Assembly: GCA_045565015.1 (NCBI GenBank)
Contig: JBJLGD010000013.1
Coordinates: forward strand, 1 to 43,914
Direction: 5' to 3'
Length of the DNA: 43,914 nt
Source: GCA-2697345 sp045565015
GTDB lineage: Bacteria > Pseudomonadota > Alphaproteobacteria > Rhodobacterales > Rhodobacteraceae
Shown: positions 7,816 through 15,767 of the stretch, one piece after another
Layout: every line of letters starts with the position of its first letter
Position numbering within the stretch: the first letter of the stretch is position 1
The notes under the pieces: model-generated
The model's input: only the letters and a program-made list of their open reading frames with translations
What the model was told of the DNA's origin: nothing
Database searches by the model: none
Program-made: the position numbers and the translations under genes

Positions 7816-8505
7816 ATGCAAAAAAAACAAGTTGATAATGACTTTTCCTGTCTAAATTCAATACTAGACAATAGATATTCCTGTCGTGCTTTTTTGAAAA
7901 AAAAAGTTTCTACGACTATTATTTCTAAATTACTAACAACTGCACAGAAAGTTCCTTCTTGGTGCAATGCACAACCATGGCAAGTTCAGATACTTTCGGG
8001 AGGAAGTCTCTTAACACTAAAAAACTTGGCACTTAAGAACGCAAAAATTGGAATGCAAAAACCTGATATAAACTTTCCTGAGGCTTATTTGGGAGTGTAT
8101 AAGGATAGAAGACGTGAATGTGCTATCCAACTTTATGACTCTGTTGATATTACAATGGGAGATAGGGTAGCCTCGAAAGAACAGGCATTAAAAAATTTTC
8201 GTTTCTTTGGGGCTCCAAATGTTGCCGTTGTAACAACTCCAGACGAACTTGGAACGTACGGTGTATTAGATTGTGGTGCGTACATTACAGCTTTTACACT
8301 AGCGGCCACTTCTTTAGGGTTAGCTTCTATTCCTCAAGCAGCACTTGCCGCAGTGTCTCCCATTTTAAGAAATTTTTTAAAGATACCAATTAATCGTAAC
8401 ATAGTTTGTGTAATTTCTTTTGGATATGCAGACGAGAAAGATAGAGTTAATTTGTTTAGAACGAGTAGAGCATCTGAGAGTGATGTTCAAAAATTAGCCG
8501 TGTAA
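7816..8505 (+). CDS. Nitroreductase-family flavoprotein
   Basis: A 229-residue FMN-dependent oxidoreductase. Typical features are the N-terminal NRYSCRAF (the RRSxRxF flavin phosphate site), VPSWCNAQPWQVQIL (the PSxxNxQPW motif), LDCGAYITAFTLAATSLGLASIPQAAL, and VCVISFGYAD near the C-terminus. The family reduces nitro compounds, quinones or other electron acceptors with NAD(P)H. It is the first gene of a plus-strand run with the acetamidase-like gene (15 bases apart), an unknown gene and an M20 deacylase, so a catabolic reduction step is possible. The substrate is unknown. Confidence 0.88.
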   Translation: MQKKQVDNDFSCLNSILDNRYSCRAFLKKKVSTTIISKLLTTAQKVPSWCNAQPWQVQILSGGSLLTLKNLALKNAKIGMQKPDINFPEAYLGVYKDRRRECAIQLYDSVDITMGDRVASKEQALKNFRFFGAPNVAVVTTPDELGTYGVLDCGAYITAFTLAATSLGLASIPQAALAAVSPILRNFLKIPINRNIVCVISFGYADEKDRVNLFRTSRASESDVQKLAV

Positions 8506-8520
8506 TTAGGGAGCTTATAA

Positions 8521-9451
8521 ATGAAAAATCATTTAAAATCATCTACTGAAAATTGTGTGTGGGGTTATTTTGATGCTAAAGAAAAAACTAGATACTGCAT
8601 TGCAAGTGGTGAGGAAATAACAATTGAAACCGTAAGTGGTGGCCCGAACGTGATACCTTCCCAAGAGTTTTACACACCTCCAGAATTATTGGAAATTCAT
8701 AAATTAGGCGTGCCTCAAGTCCCTGGACATATCCTAACTGGCCCTGTTTCTGTTGAAGGAGCTATGCCAGGTGATACGCTACAAGTGGATATTTTAGACA
8801 TAAGTCTACGACAGGATTGGGGATATAATTTTATTCGTCCTCTTTCTGGAGCCCTGCCCTACGATTTTGATGAAGAAATTCATATGAATATTCCACTAGA
8901 TAGAGATAAAATGATCGCTACTTTACCATGGGGTCTGGAACTTCCCTTATCACCTTTTTTTGGTGTCATGGGTGTTGCTCCTCCCTCAGGATGGGGAAGA
9001 ATTTCATCTATTATGCCAAGGGCTCACGGTGGTAATATTGATAATAAAGAATTACTAGTAAACAGTACCTTGTATCTTCCAATATTCAACAAAGGTGCTC
9101 AGTTTTTCTGTTGGTGATGGACACGCATTGCAGGGTGACGGTGAAGTGTGTGTGACAGCGATAGAGACTGCCTTAAAGGGAAAGTTTAGATTAACTGTAA
9201 GAAAGGATCTAAGGCTTAATTACCCTCAAGCTGAAACATCTACACATTATATTACTATGGGAATGGATCCAGATTTAGATCTATGCGCAGAAATGGCTCT
9301 CAGAAATATGATTAACCTAATTGTGAACAGTGCTAACATTTCTAAGTCTGATGCTTACACGCTGTGCAGTCTAGTCGGTGATTTAAGAATTACTCAGGTG
9401 GTCAATGGGTGCAAAGGGGTGCATATGCTCTTGAATAAGAAATATGTTTAA
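8521..9451 (+). pseudogene. Acetamidase/formamidase family protein, frameshifted
   Basis: Two overlapping frames (8521-9117 and 9095-9451) make one FmdA/AmdA-type amidase of about 310 residues. The first has TVSGGPNVIP, VPGHILTGPVSVEGAMPGDTL and HGGNIDNKELLVNSTLYLPIF. The second continues with SVGDGHALQGDGEV, the family hallmark, and TxxxMGMDPDL. The break falls in a run of five T at 9103-9107: removing one T gives GAQFSVGDGHAL and one open frame. These enzymes split short amides into acid and ammonia. Because the rest is well conserved, a sequencing error or very recent mutation is more likely than long decay. A GGGAG site precedes the ATG, 15 bases after the nitroreductase. Confidence 0.88.
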
Positions 9452-9497
9452 TCAATACTGAGGTCACTATTTGGTTTATTATGGGAAGGATGTTTAA

Positions 9498-10502
9498 ATG
9501 TTTGGAGGATTAGAGGCGTTTTCTATTTCGATAGTTCAATCGGTAATTAGTAGTTTATTAGTCTTATTTTTTGGTTCTTTTGATATAAGTCCAGAACGAA
9601 AAGCAGACGCCGCGGAGGTTCTAATACAAGGATCGCTAACAGCTCTTAGGGCAACGAGTGCTAAAGTAACTTATGATCCAATAAAGCGTGATATTGCCAA
9701 TGGTAGAGTAATATTTTCAAATGTTAAAATAATCGTGCCAACTAATCCTCTCTATTTCTCCGAGTCAGATTTAAACCGGTGTTTTGGAACTGCTACTGAA
9801 AATTTTATTGATAAATGCTCTGCTAATATCTCTATAAAAGAGCTTTCAGTGAACAATTTAGGTAATTCTAATTTAACCAAAAAAAATATTGAGTTTGAAA
9901 TAAAAGGGCTCAGCGCAGATATAAATTCTTATTTCTCAACTCAATTTCCAGAAAATCCTTTTTTGTCAGAAATGGTAAAAATTATAGGCAATAACCCAAT
10001 GAAGGGAAACTTTAAAATAGGATTTGGATACGACATACTGTCCGATAATCTAAGTTTCGCATTAACGACGAACCTTGAAAATCTGGCGGCTATCTCATTT
10101 GCGTCTGGGGTTTCAAATATAAAATATATAGATGAAGGACGTCTTTACGGTGATGGGACGTTTTCTTTTGACTTAAATAACTTTGAATTAACGCTGACTG
10201 ATGATGGTTTACGGCCATATATAGATTTTCATTTACAAAATAATATTGGTATCGAACTAAATTCTGGAATTTTGCTTATGCTGGCTGCCAGTATCGAGGA
10301 TGATAAAAAGGGTTCGTTGGGCGATTTACAAAATATGAAATATATTGCTAATTTTATTGACGGAAATACTAAAAAACTATCTTGTAGAAGAGATAAGTCA
10401 ATTCCAATAGATTTCGAACTCCTGAAATTTAGAGGGTACTTAGATAATCCTGCTTCAATGATTGGTATCATTTGTCAGAGATTTTCAAATCACACTTATT
10501 AA
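9498..10502 (+). CDS. Putative envelope protein of unknown function
   Basis: A 334-residue protein I do not recognise. The N-terminus has a hydrophobic segment (about residues 8-27, ISIVQSVISSLLVLFFG) that may be a signal anchor. The rest is soluble and rich in beta-type sequence (repeated V/I/L alternation, several N/D turns), with two cysteines around residue 95-110 (NRCFGT, DKCSAN) and two more near the C-terminus (LSCRRD, GIICQR). The pattern resembles large periplasmic proteins with a single N-terminal membrane anchor. It sits 46 bases after the amidase and 35 before the M20 gene and is probably co-transcribed with them. No enzyme motif is visible. Confidence 0.7.
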   Translation: MFGGLEAFSISIVQSVISSLLVLFFGSFDISPERKADAAEVLIQGSLTALRATSAKVTYDPIKRDIANGRVIFSNVKIIVPTNPLYFSESDLNRCFGTATENFIDKCSANISIKELSVNNLGNSNLTKKNIEFEIKGLSADINSYFSTQFPENPFLSEMVKIIGNNPMKGNFKIGFGYDILSDNLSFALTTNLENLAAISFASGVSNIKYIDEGRLYGDGTFSFDLNNFELTLTDDGLRPYIDFHLQNNIGIELNSGILLMLAASIEDDKKGSLGDLQNMKYIANFIDGNTKKLSCRRDKSIPIDFELLKFRGYLDNPASMIGIICQRFSNHTY

Positions 10503-10537
10503 TTTCTATTTTAATTTTGGAAAGAGCATATATTCGT

Positions 10538-11821
10538 ATGATAAACAAGGAATTGACAAGGAATATCCTAGAGGCGGTTGATACTAATTTTAGTGAACAG
10601 ATTAAGTTTACAAAAAAATTGATGGAATTTCGATCGGTAAGAGGTCATGAGCAGGAAGCCCAAAATTTTGTTCACGATACCCTTCAAAGACTTAACTATA
10701 AAATGGACAAATGGTCTATCGATATAAATGAAATCAAGGATCACCCAGGATATTCTCCAGTAACTGTAGATTATTCTAACGCTATTAACGTCGTTGGCAC
10801 GCATCAACCCAAAAACTCGAAAGGAAAATCGTTAATTCTTAATGCTCACATAGATGTCGTGCCAGAGGGTCCCTTAGATATGTGGACCAACGATCCTTAT
10901 AAGCCAATTATAGATGGGGACTGGCTTTACGGGCGTGGAGGTGCAGATATGAAAGCTGGACTGGCGGCAAACATTCACGCAATGGAGGCGTTAAAAAGCC
11001 TTGGCTACCAGCCTGCAGCACCCGTGTTCATTCAATCAGTAACTGAAGAAGAATGTACAGGTAATGGCGCGTTATCTTGCTTGGTAAGAGGGTACACTGC
11101 CGAGGCTGCAATTATACCAGAACCAGAAGATGATAAGTTAATTAGGGGTAACACTGGGGTACTCTGGTTTAAAGTAAACGTGAAAGGTGTCCCCGTTCAT
11201 GTGAGAGAGGCCGGGGCCGGACAAAATGCCATAGAAGCATGCTACCCAATAATAGAAGCGCTTCGTGAGTTGGAAACTTTATGGAATAACGATAAAAACA
11301 ACCATGAATATTTTAAAGATTTAGATCACCCAATTAATTTCAATGTTGGAAAAATTGAGGGTGGGGATTGGGCATCCTCCGTTCCAGCATGGTGCTCCTT
11401 TGATTGCAGGATAGCCATATACCCTGGTTGGAATCCAAAAAAGAAAGCCTTAGAGATCGAAGATTGCATCAGAAATGCGGCAATGAAACTCGAGTATCTA
11501 ACAAATAATCCGCCAGAGGTCGAGTGGAACGGCTTTTTTGCTGAGGGATATATCTTGGAGGAAGGCTCTGACGCAGAACTAACCCTAAGTCGGGCTCATA
11601 TGAACGCTTACAATAAACCATTAGAAACAATGGTTACACCGGGATATTTAGATGCCAGAGTATTTATCTTATACGATGACTGCCCTTGCCTCGTATATGG
11701 GCCTTATTCTGAAAATATCCATGGATTCGATGAACGTGTCAGCTTGAATTCTATAAAACGTATTACCGGGTCGATTGCTTTATTTATAGCAGAGTGGTGT
11801 AAATTAGAAAAATTTAATTAA
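10538..11821 (+). CDS. M20-family metallo-deacylase (ArgE/DapE-like)
   Basis: A zinc-dependent amidohydrolase/peptidase of 427 residues. I start at 10538 (MINKELTRN) because GGAAAGAG lies upstream and the earlier in-frame start at 10472 would overlap the preceding gene. The metal-site motifs are present: His104 and Asp106 in LNAHIDVVPEG, Asp137 in GRGGADMKAGL, the catalytic/metal glutamates in VTEEECTG, PEPED, and a C-terminal HGFDERV. The family removes acyl groups from amino acids (acetylornithine, succinyl-diaminopimelate, N-acyl or carbamoyl amino acids). With an amidase and a nitroreductase upstream, a catabolic deacylation is likely. Being far from arg or dap genes argues against a purely biosynthetic role. 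Confidence 0.88.
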   Translation: MINKELTRNILEAVDTNFSEQIKFTKKLMEFRSVRGHEQEAQNFVHDTLQRLNYKMDKWSIDINEIKDHPGYSPVTVDYSNAINVVGTHQPKNSKGKSLILNAHIDVVPEGPLDMWTNDPYKPIIDGDWLYGRGGADMKAGLAANIHAMEALKSLGYQPAAPVFIQSVTEEECTGNGALSCLVRGYTAEAAIIPEPEDDKLIRGNTGVLWFKVNVKGVPVHVREAGAGQNAIEACYPIIEALRELETLWNNDKNNHEYFKDLDHPINFNVGKIEGGDWASSVPAWCSFDCRIAIYPGWNPKKKALEIEDCIRNAAMKLEYLTNNPPEVEWNGFFAEGYILEEGSDAELTLSRAHMNAYNKPLETMVTPGYLDARVFILYDDCPCLVYGPYSENIHGFDERVSLNSIKRITGSIALFIAEWCKLEKFN

Positions 11822-11843
11822 AACAGGGTTATATTAAATAGTT

Positions 11844-12581
11844 TTAACGTTTTAAAAACCCTCTATCAGTTAAAAACGTTTTCATATGCGCCCGTGACTC
11901 TGTCGAAAGTTTATCTGACATTTGTTTACTCCAAACGGATATCTTTTTATTTACTGATCTCGTTGCATGATATCGACTTAAATCTTCGTCATATTTTTTA
12001 ATAAATTCTCCCTCTGTACTAGCGTCATAGGTATTTTCCTTAAGTAAAACCTCGACCGGCAATCTAGGTTTTATCTCTGGATCTTGATCTGGATAACCGA
12101 TGCAGAGTCCAAAAACTGGATAGACATTTTTTGGTATATTCAATAACTCACACACTTTGCTTGGGTTATTCCTTAACGCACCAATATAACAAATCCCTAA
12201 ATCTGAAGATTCAGCGGCGATCACAACGTTCTGCGCGACTAAAGCTGCATCAACAGTACCAATAATAAAATGCTCTGTCATTCCTTCAACAGGAACCTGG
12301 TTGTAATATTCACAGCAAGTCGAGGCCCTATTTAAATCTGCACAAAATACCAAGAATTCTGGAGCGTCCTCGATATAGGGCTGACCTCCCCCAACCTCAC
12401 ACAAACCTTTCCTCAGTGCACTATCGGTTACTCGGATAATAGATGTAGCCTGAATTAAACTTGACGTTGCAGCCGACTGACCTGCAGAGATGATATCCAT
12501 TAATAATGGATACGGAATTTTTTTATCCTTAAACGACCTTATAGATCGATGCGACTGTAACAGCTTAATTACCTTATTCAT
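11844..12581 (-). CDS. nfsA: Oxygen-insensitive NADPH nitroreductase NfsA
   Basis: This 245-residue protein follows E. coli NfsA closely from end to end: HRSIRSF at the start, ATSSLIQATSIIRVTD, EFLVFCADLNR, IIGTVDAALVAQNVVIAAESSDLGICYIGALRNNP, FGLCIGYPDQDPEIKPRLP, and the C-terminal YDEDLSRYHATRS. NfsA is an FMN enzyme using NADPH for two-electron reduction of nitroaromatics, quinones and chromate. It is convergent with the M20 gene (22 bases between ends) and divergent from the ThDP decarboxylase pair. It is probably a single-gene unit, perhaps stress-induced, though no SoxS-type site can be shown. Confidence 0.92.
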   Translation of the reverse strand: MNKVIKLLQSHRSIRSFKDKKIPYPLLMDIISAGQSAATSSLIQATSIIRVTDSALRKGLCEVGGGQPYIEDAPEFLVFCADLNRASTCCEYYNQVPVEGMTEHFIIGTVDAALVAQNVVIAAESSDLGICYIGALRNNPSKVCELLNIPKNVYPVFGLCIGYPDQDPEIKPRLPVEVLLKENTYDASTEGEFIKKYDEDLSRYHATRSVNKKISVWSKQMSDKLSTESRAHMKTFLTDRGFLKR

Positions 12582-12751
12582 TTATTCCCCATTTTCTAGT
12601 TTCTACTACTATTTAGTATACCTATTTAATTTTTATCATGGAACACAAGTAGAGCTAATTAAATATCTAGAATTATAATCGGCTAATGAAAAGAGGCCTT
12701 GTATATTTTTATAATACTTGGCAACTATTGGGAGTTACCTAGGACAAAAAA

Positions 12752-13285
12752 ATGAATAATGTTACGAGAAATAAAAACGGAAGCAACTGGGAAAGAGATA
12801 TCTTTGACGCTTTAAAAACCGCGGGTATCAAACAAGTACCGTACGTACCAGATGCAGGTCATTCTAAAGTCATCGATATGGTTCACTCAGACCCAGATAT
12901 GACTCCTATTGTCCTGACCACTGAAGAAGAAGGTGTTGCGTCATGTTGTGGTGCATGGCTGGGAGGAGAGAAATCAGTTTTACTTATGCAAAGTAGCGGG
13001 GTCGGTAACTGTATAAACATGTTATCTTTACTTTCTAACTGTAATTTCCCATTCGTCACAATTATTACAATGAGGGGTGAATTTGGTGAGTTTAACTCAT
13101 GGCAAGTGCCAATGAGCTCTGCCACAAAAGGGAGCTTACGCCTTATGGGTCTGAACGTCCAACGAGTTGAACAAAAAGAGGAAGTAGGTCCAACCGTCAA
13201 TGCAGCTCTTTACTCTGCCTATTCAAGTGATCAAAGGATAGCTGTCTTACTTTCTCAGAAATTAATCGGTCGTAAAAAATGGTGA
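12752..13285 (+). CDS. ThDP decarboxylase alpha subunit (sulfopyruvate/phosphonopyruvate type)
   Basis: A 177-residue pyrimidine-binding (PYR) half of a ThDP decarboxylase. Key parts are VPYVPDAGHSKVID, the conserved acidic TTEEEGVASCCGAWLGG (with the activating glutamate), and MQSSGVGNCINMLSLL, characteristic of ComD and of the N-terminal half of phosphonopyruvate decarboxylase. Together with the next gene it forms the active enzyme, as in ComDE, converting sulfopyruvate to sulfoacetaldehyde. A related reaction on another 3-substituted pyruvate is possible, because no sulfoacetaldehyde acetyltransferase or phosphonate gene is visible nearby. Only three bases separate it from the beta subunit. 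Confidence 0.85.
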   Translation: MNNVTRNKNGSNWERDIFDALKTAGIKQVPYVPDAGHSKVIDMVHSDPDMTPIVLTTEEEGVASCCGAWLGGEKSVLLMQSSGVGNCINMLSLLSNCNFPFVTIITMRGEFGEFNSWQVPMSSATKGSLRLMGLNVQRVEQKEEVGPTVNAALYSAYSSDQRIAVLLSQKLIGRKKW

Positions 13286-13288
13286 CAC

Positions 13289-13867
13289 ATGCTTGAGAAC
13301 CATATGAATCGTAGAGAAGTTGTTAGTATTTTATGCTCTAAAAGAGAGAACTTATTAATTGTCTCTGGGCTTGGCTCACCAACCTATGATGTTCATGCAG
13401 CCGGTGATTCTAATAAAAATTTTTATTTATGGGGCGCTATGGGTGGGGCTGCTATGATGGGACTAGGTCTTTCCTTAGCACGTCCGAATAATTCAGTTTT
13501 AGTTATTACCGGAGATGGGGAACAATTAATGGGTTTAGGCGCTCTTGCTACCATCGCAGTCCAGAAACCCAAAAATCTTACCATCGCTGTATTAGATAAT
13601 GAGCATTTTGGGGAAACTGGAATGCAAAAAAGCCATACTGGACATGCTGTTAACTTAACAGGTGTAGCTAAGGCGTCGGGCTTTCCAGTTGCATTAGACT
13701 TAACCACCATGTCAGATGTAATAAAATGCCATAAAAAATTACTAAGCAATGAAAACCTGACATTTTTAAATATAAAAGTCAGCAATCAACAGGTTAAAAG
13801 AAGCCTGCCCTTATTAGATGGGGTCGAAATTAAGAATCGATTTAAGCGCTCCTTAGAAATTACATAG
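13289..13867 (+). CDS. ThDP decarboxylase beta subunit (sulfopyruvate/phosphonopyruvate type)
   Basis: The ThDP-pyrophosphate-binding (PP) half, 192 residues. The ThDP motif begins at ITGDGEQLMGLGALATIA and ends at VLDNEHFGETG, and is preceded by YLWGAMGGAAMMGLGLSLARP, typical of ComE and of the C-terminal half of phosphonopyruvate decarboxylase. An internal ATG at 13304 (MNRREVV) is an alternative start. It is transcribed with the alpha subunit, and an EamA transporter gene begins 28 bases downstream. That transporter could move the substrate or product, for example a sulfonate, though this is inference from position. Confidence 0.87.
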   Translation: MLENHMNRREVVSILCSKRENLLIVSGLGSPTYDVHAAGDSNKNFYLWGAMGGAAMMGLGLSLARPNNSVLVITGDGEQLMGLGALATIAVQKPKNLTIAVLDNEHFGETGMQKSHTGHAVNLTGVAKASGFPVALDLTTMSDVIKCHKKLLSNENLTFLNIKVSNQQVKRSLPLLDGVEIKNRFKRSLEIT

Positions 13868-13895
13868 ATATAATCACTACTTAGAAAGAAACTTT

Positions 13896-14774
13896 TTGTC
13901 CCGAACTTTAGCGATTTATGGAGTCCTATCTGGCGCGGTCCTAATCAGTCTTGTTGGCGTCATAATGCTAATTTTGGAAACGCAAGATGTACTATTAATT
14001 TTATTTTATCGGTCTATTGGGCTTAGTTTGATGGTTTTACTTTTCACATGTCTTAGACGAAACCAATCGGTAACTAATTTTTTTAAATCCTTGGATGCAA
14101 GGGATTTAATTGTAGGAATTTTCCTTTCTGTTTCTTTCTGTGGATATGTTTTTTCAATAATATATTCATCAGTTGCCTCAACGTTATTCATCTTATCATC
14201 AGGACCTTTCTTTACAGTAGTCATATCCTTAGTTTGGATTAATGAAAGGCCAAACTTAGTGACATGGCTTACAATGATCATTGCAATAGTAGGTATGATG
14301 ATAATGTTATTGAACGGCCTCGAAACGGGAAACATTTTAGGAAATATTGGCGCTTTAATCACAACAATAAGTTTTTCCTCTATGCTAGTTTATATAAGAA
14401 AGAACAAAAAGACTGATGTTCTTGGAGGAACCTTTCTTGGAGGATTTCTCTGCTGCATTTTTGTTTTATTCATTGTCATTTTTACTAAAAAAAGTTTACT
14501 GCTAACGCTCCATGACACCGTTTTTATATTTGGAATGGGTGCCTTCACAATTGGGTTGGGAATATCGTTAATCACTTCTAGTGCTCCCCACCTGTCTGCT
14601 CCAGAGGTAAGTATATTTATGCTTGCAGAGAGCATTTTAGGACCATTATGGCCTTGGCTGTTTTTAAGCGAAAAGATAACAACAATGGAACTTCTCGGAG
14701 GAGCACTAATCTTATTATCGCTTCTTATTTTATTTATATTTGGAAATAATACGAAACAATTAATTAAAAGTTAA
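13896..14774 (+). CDS. EamA/DMT-family transporter
   Basis: A 292-residue membrane protein with about ten hydrophobic segments arranged as two EamA repeats. The first includes LLILFYRSIGLSLMVLLF and STLFILSSGPFFTVVISLVWINERP; the second ends in EVSIFMLAESILGPLWPWLFLSEK. The start is a TTG at 13896 with AGAAAG upstream; no closer ATG fits. DMT proteins export or import small metabolites by secondary transport. It follows the decarboxylase subunits by 28 bases and is likely co-transcribed. Its stop overlaps the convergent EamA gene by 4 bases. The two EamA neighbours are clearly different proteins, not a recent duplication. Confidence 0.85.
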   Translation: MSRTLAIYGVLSGAVLISLVGVIMLILETQDVLLILFYRSIGLSLMVLLFTCLRRNQSVTNFFKSLDARDLIVGIFLSVSFCGYVFSIIYSSVASTLFILSSGPFFTVVISLVWINERPNLVTWLTMIIAIVGMMIMLLNGLETGNILGNIGALITTISFSSMLVYIRKNKKTDVLGGTFLGGFLCCIFVLFIVIFTKKSLLLTLHDTVFIFGMGAFTIGLGISLITSSAPHLSAPEVSIFMLAESILGPLWPWLFLSEKITTMELLGGALILLSLLILFIFGNNTKQLIKS

Positions 14775-15664
14775 ATTGAATTTCTCTTGGGTATAGAGGT
14801 TACAAATATTCCTAAGGTAAGAGTTAATAATGCAATCCAACCAATAGGTTCCAATATTTCTCCTAGAAATATTACTCCTAAAATAGTACCAACACCCGGT
14901 ACAGCTGCCATCATGCTGGAGGTTATATTAGATCCTACTGTCCGCGCTGCATACCCAATAAGAAGAAGGCCTAGAAATGTCGGAACCAGCCCTTGGAATA
15001 ATGCTTGTAGAAGTATGTCACTATCAGTAGCCTTCGATAGTCCCGATGGTAAAAAAAAGTACCAAATTGGTACATAATAAATCGCATTAATCACCGATCC
15101 ACTCAACAAAACGTGAGTTGCATTAAGATTCCATGCTGGATTGCAAACTACATAAACTGAAAAAAACAATCCTCCTATTACAAATAATAGATCACCTACC
15201 CAACTATCCGATAGGTTAATACCTTCCGCTGAAAACGATAAAATACCACATGATATCAAAATTATAATTGCACCAATTTTTTGTAAGTTTGTAACTTTAT
15301 TTTTAAAATAAAGGTAACCGATTGTTAAAGACATGATTGGTAGTAAGCCATTCATGAAGGCCCCGCCGTGCGCAACAGGCGCTAAAGCGAAGCCACCAAA
15401 GACAGCGAATAAATAAACAGGGCCTAATATAAAGCTCAATAATAGGATCCGTAAGATACTCAAAGTCTTCCAAGGTTTATAATAAAATACAATTGGAAGA
15501 GCTAAAACTCCAGAAATACCAAAACGTAATGCAGTCATATCGAAAATTGTAAGTGCTGAGGTGGCCCCTGCCCGACTAACAACAAGCCAACTCGACCAAA
15601 CAAAGATTACTGCAATTGCTGCTAGGAAACCAGAAATTAATATATTCTTAGGTTGATTTAACAA
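14771..15664 (-). CDS. EamA/DMT-family transporter
   Basis: A ten-segment EamA protein of about 297 residues. I favour the TTG at 15664, because GGAAAG lies six bases upstream and the resulting N-terminus (LNQPKNILISGFLAAIAVIFVWSSW) looks like other family members; the frame is open to 15715. Motifs include FDMTALRFGISGVLALP, VAHGGAFMNGLLPIMSLTIGYLYFKNK and the second-repeat end AAVPGVGTILGVIFLGEILEPIGW. The transported compound is unknown. It is convergent with the other EamA gene and lies downstream of the Dpp operon on the same strand, 103 bases after dppDF, so it may be read together with the peptide transporter. Confidence 0.83.
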   Translation of the reverse strand: MLNQPKNILISGFLAAIAVIFVWSSWLVVSRAGATSALTIFDMTALRFGISGVLALPIVFYYKPWKTLSILRILLLSFILGPVYLFAVFGGFALAPVAHGGAFMNGLLPIMSLTIGYLYFKNKVTNLQKIGAIIILISCGILSFSAEGINLSDSWVGDLLFVIGGLFFSVYVVCNPAWNLNATHVLLSGSVINAIYYVPIWYFFLPSGLSKATDSDILLQALFQGLVPTFLGLLLIGYAARTVGSNITSSMMAAVPGVGTILGVIFLGEILEPIGWIALLTLTLGIFVTSIPKRNSI

Positions 15665-15767
15665 GCTATACTTTCCATGAAGTAATATTGCACTTAGAGC
15701 ACTACTAATAATCAATAGACTTGATAATGTTCTTTTAATGAAGTCAATAAATCATTTTCTAAAAAAA

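Noticed and set aside
13896..15664. Two adjacent EamA genes as a recent tandem duplication
   Set aside because: They are convergent and differ strongly in sequence, sharing only the family fold.
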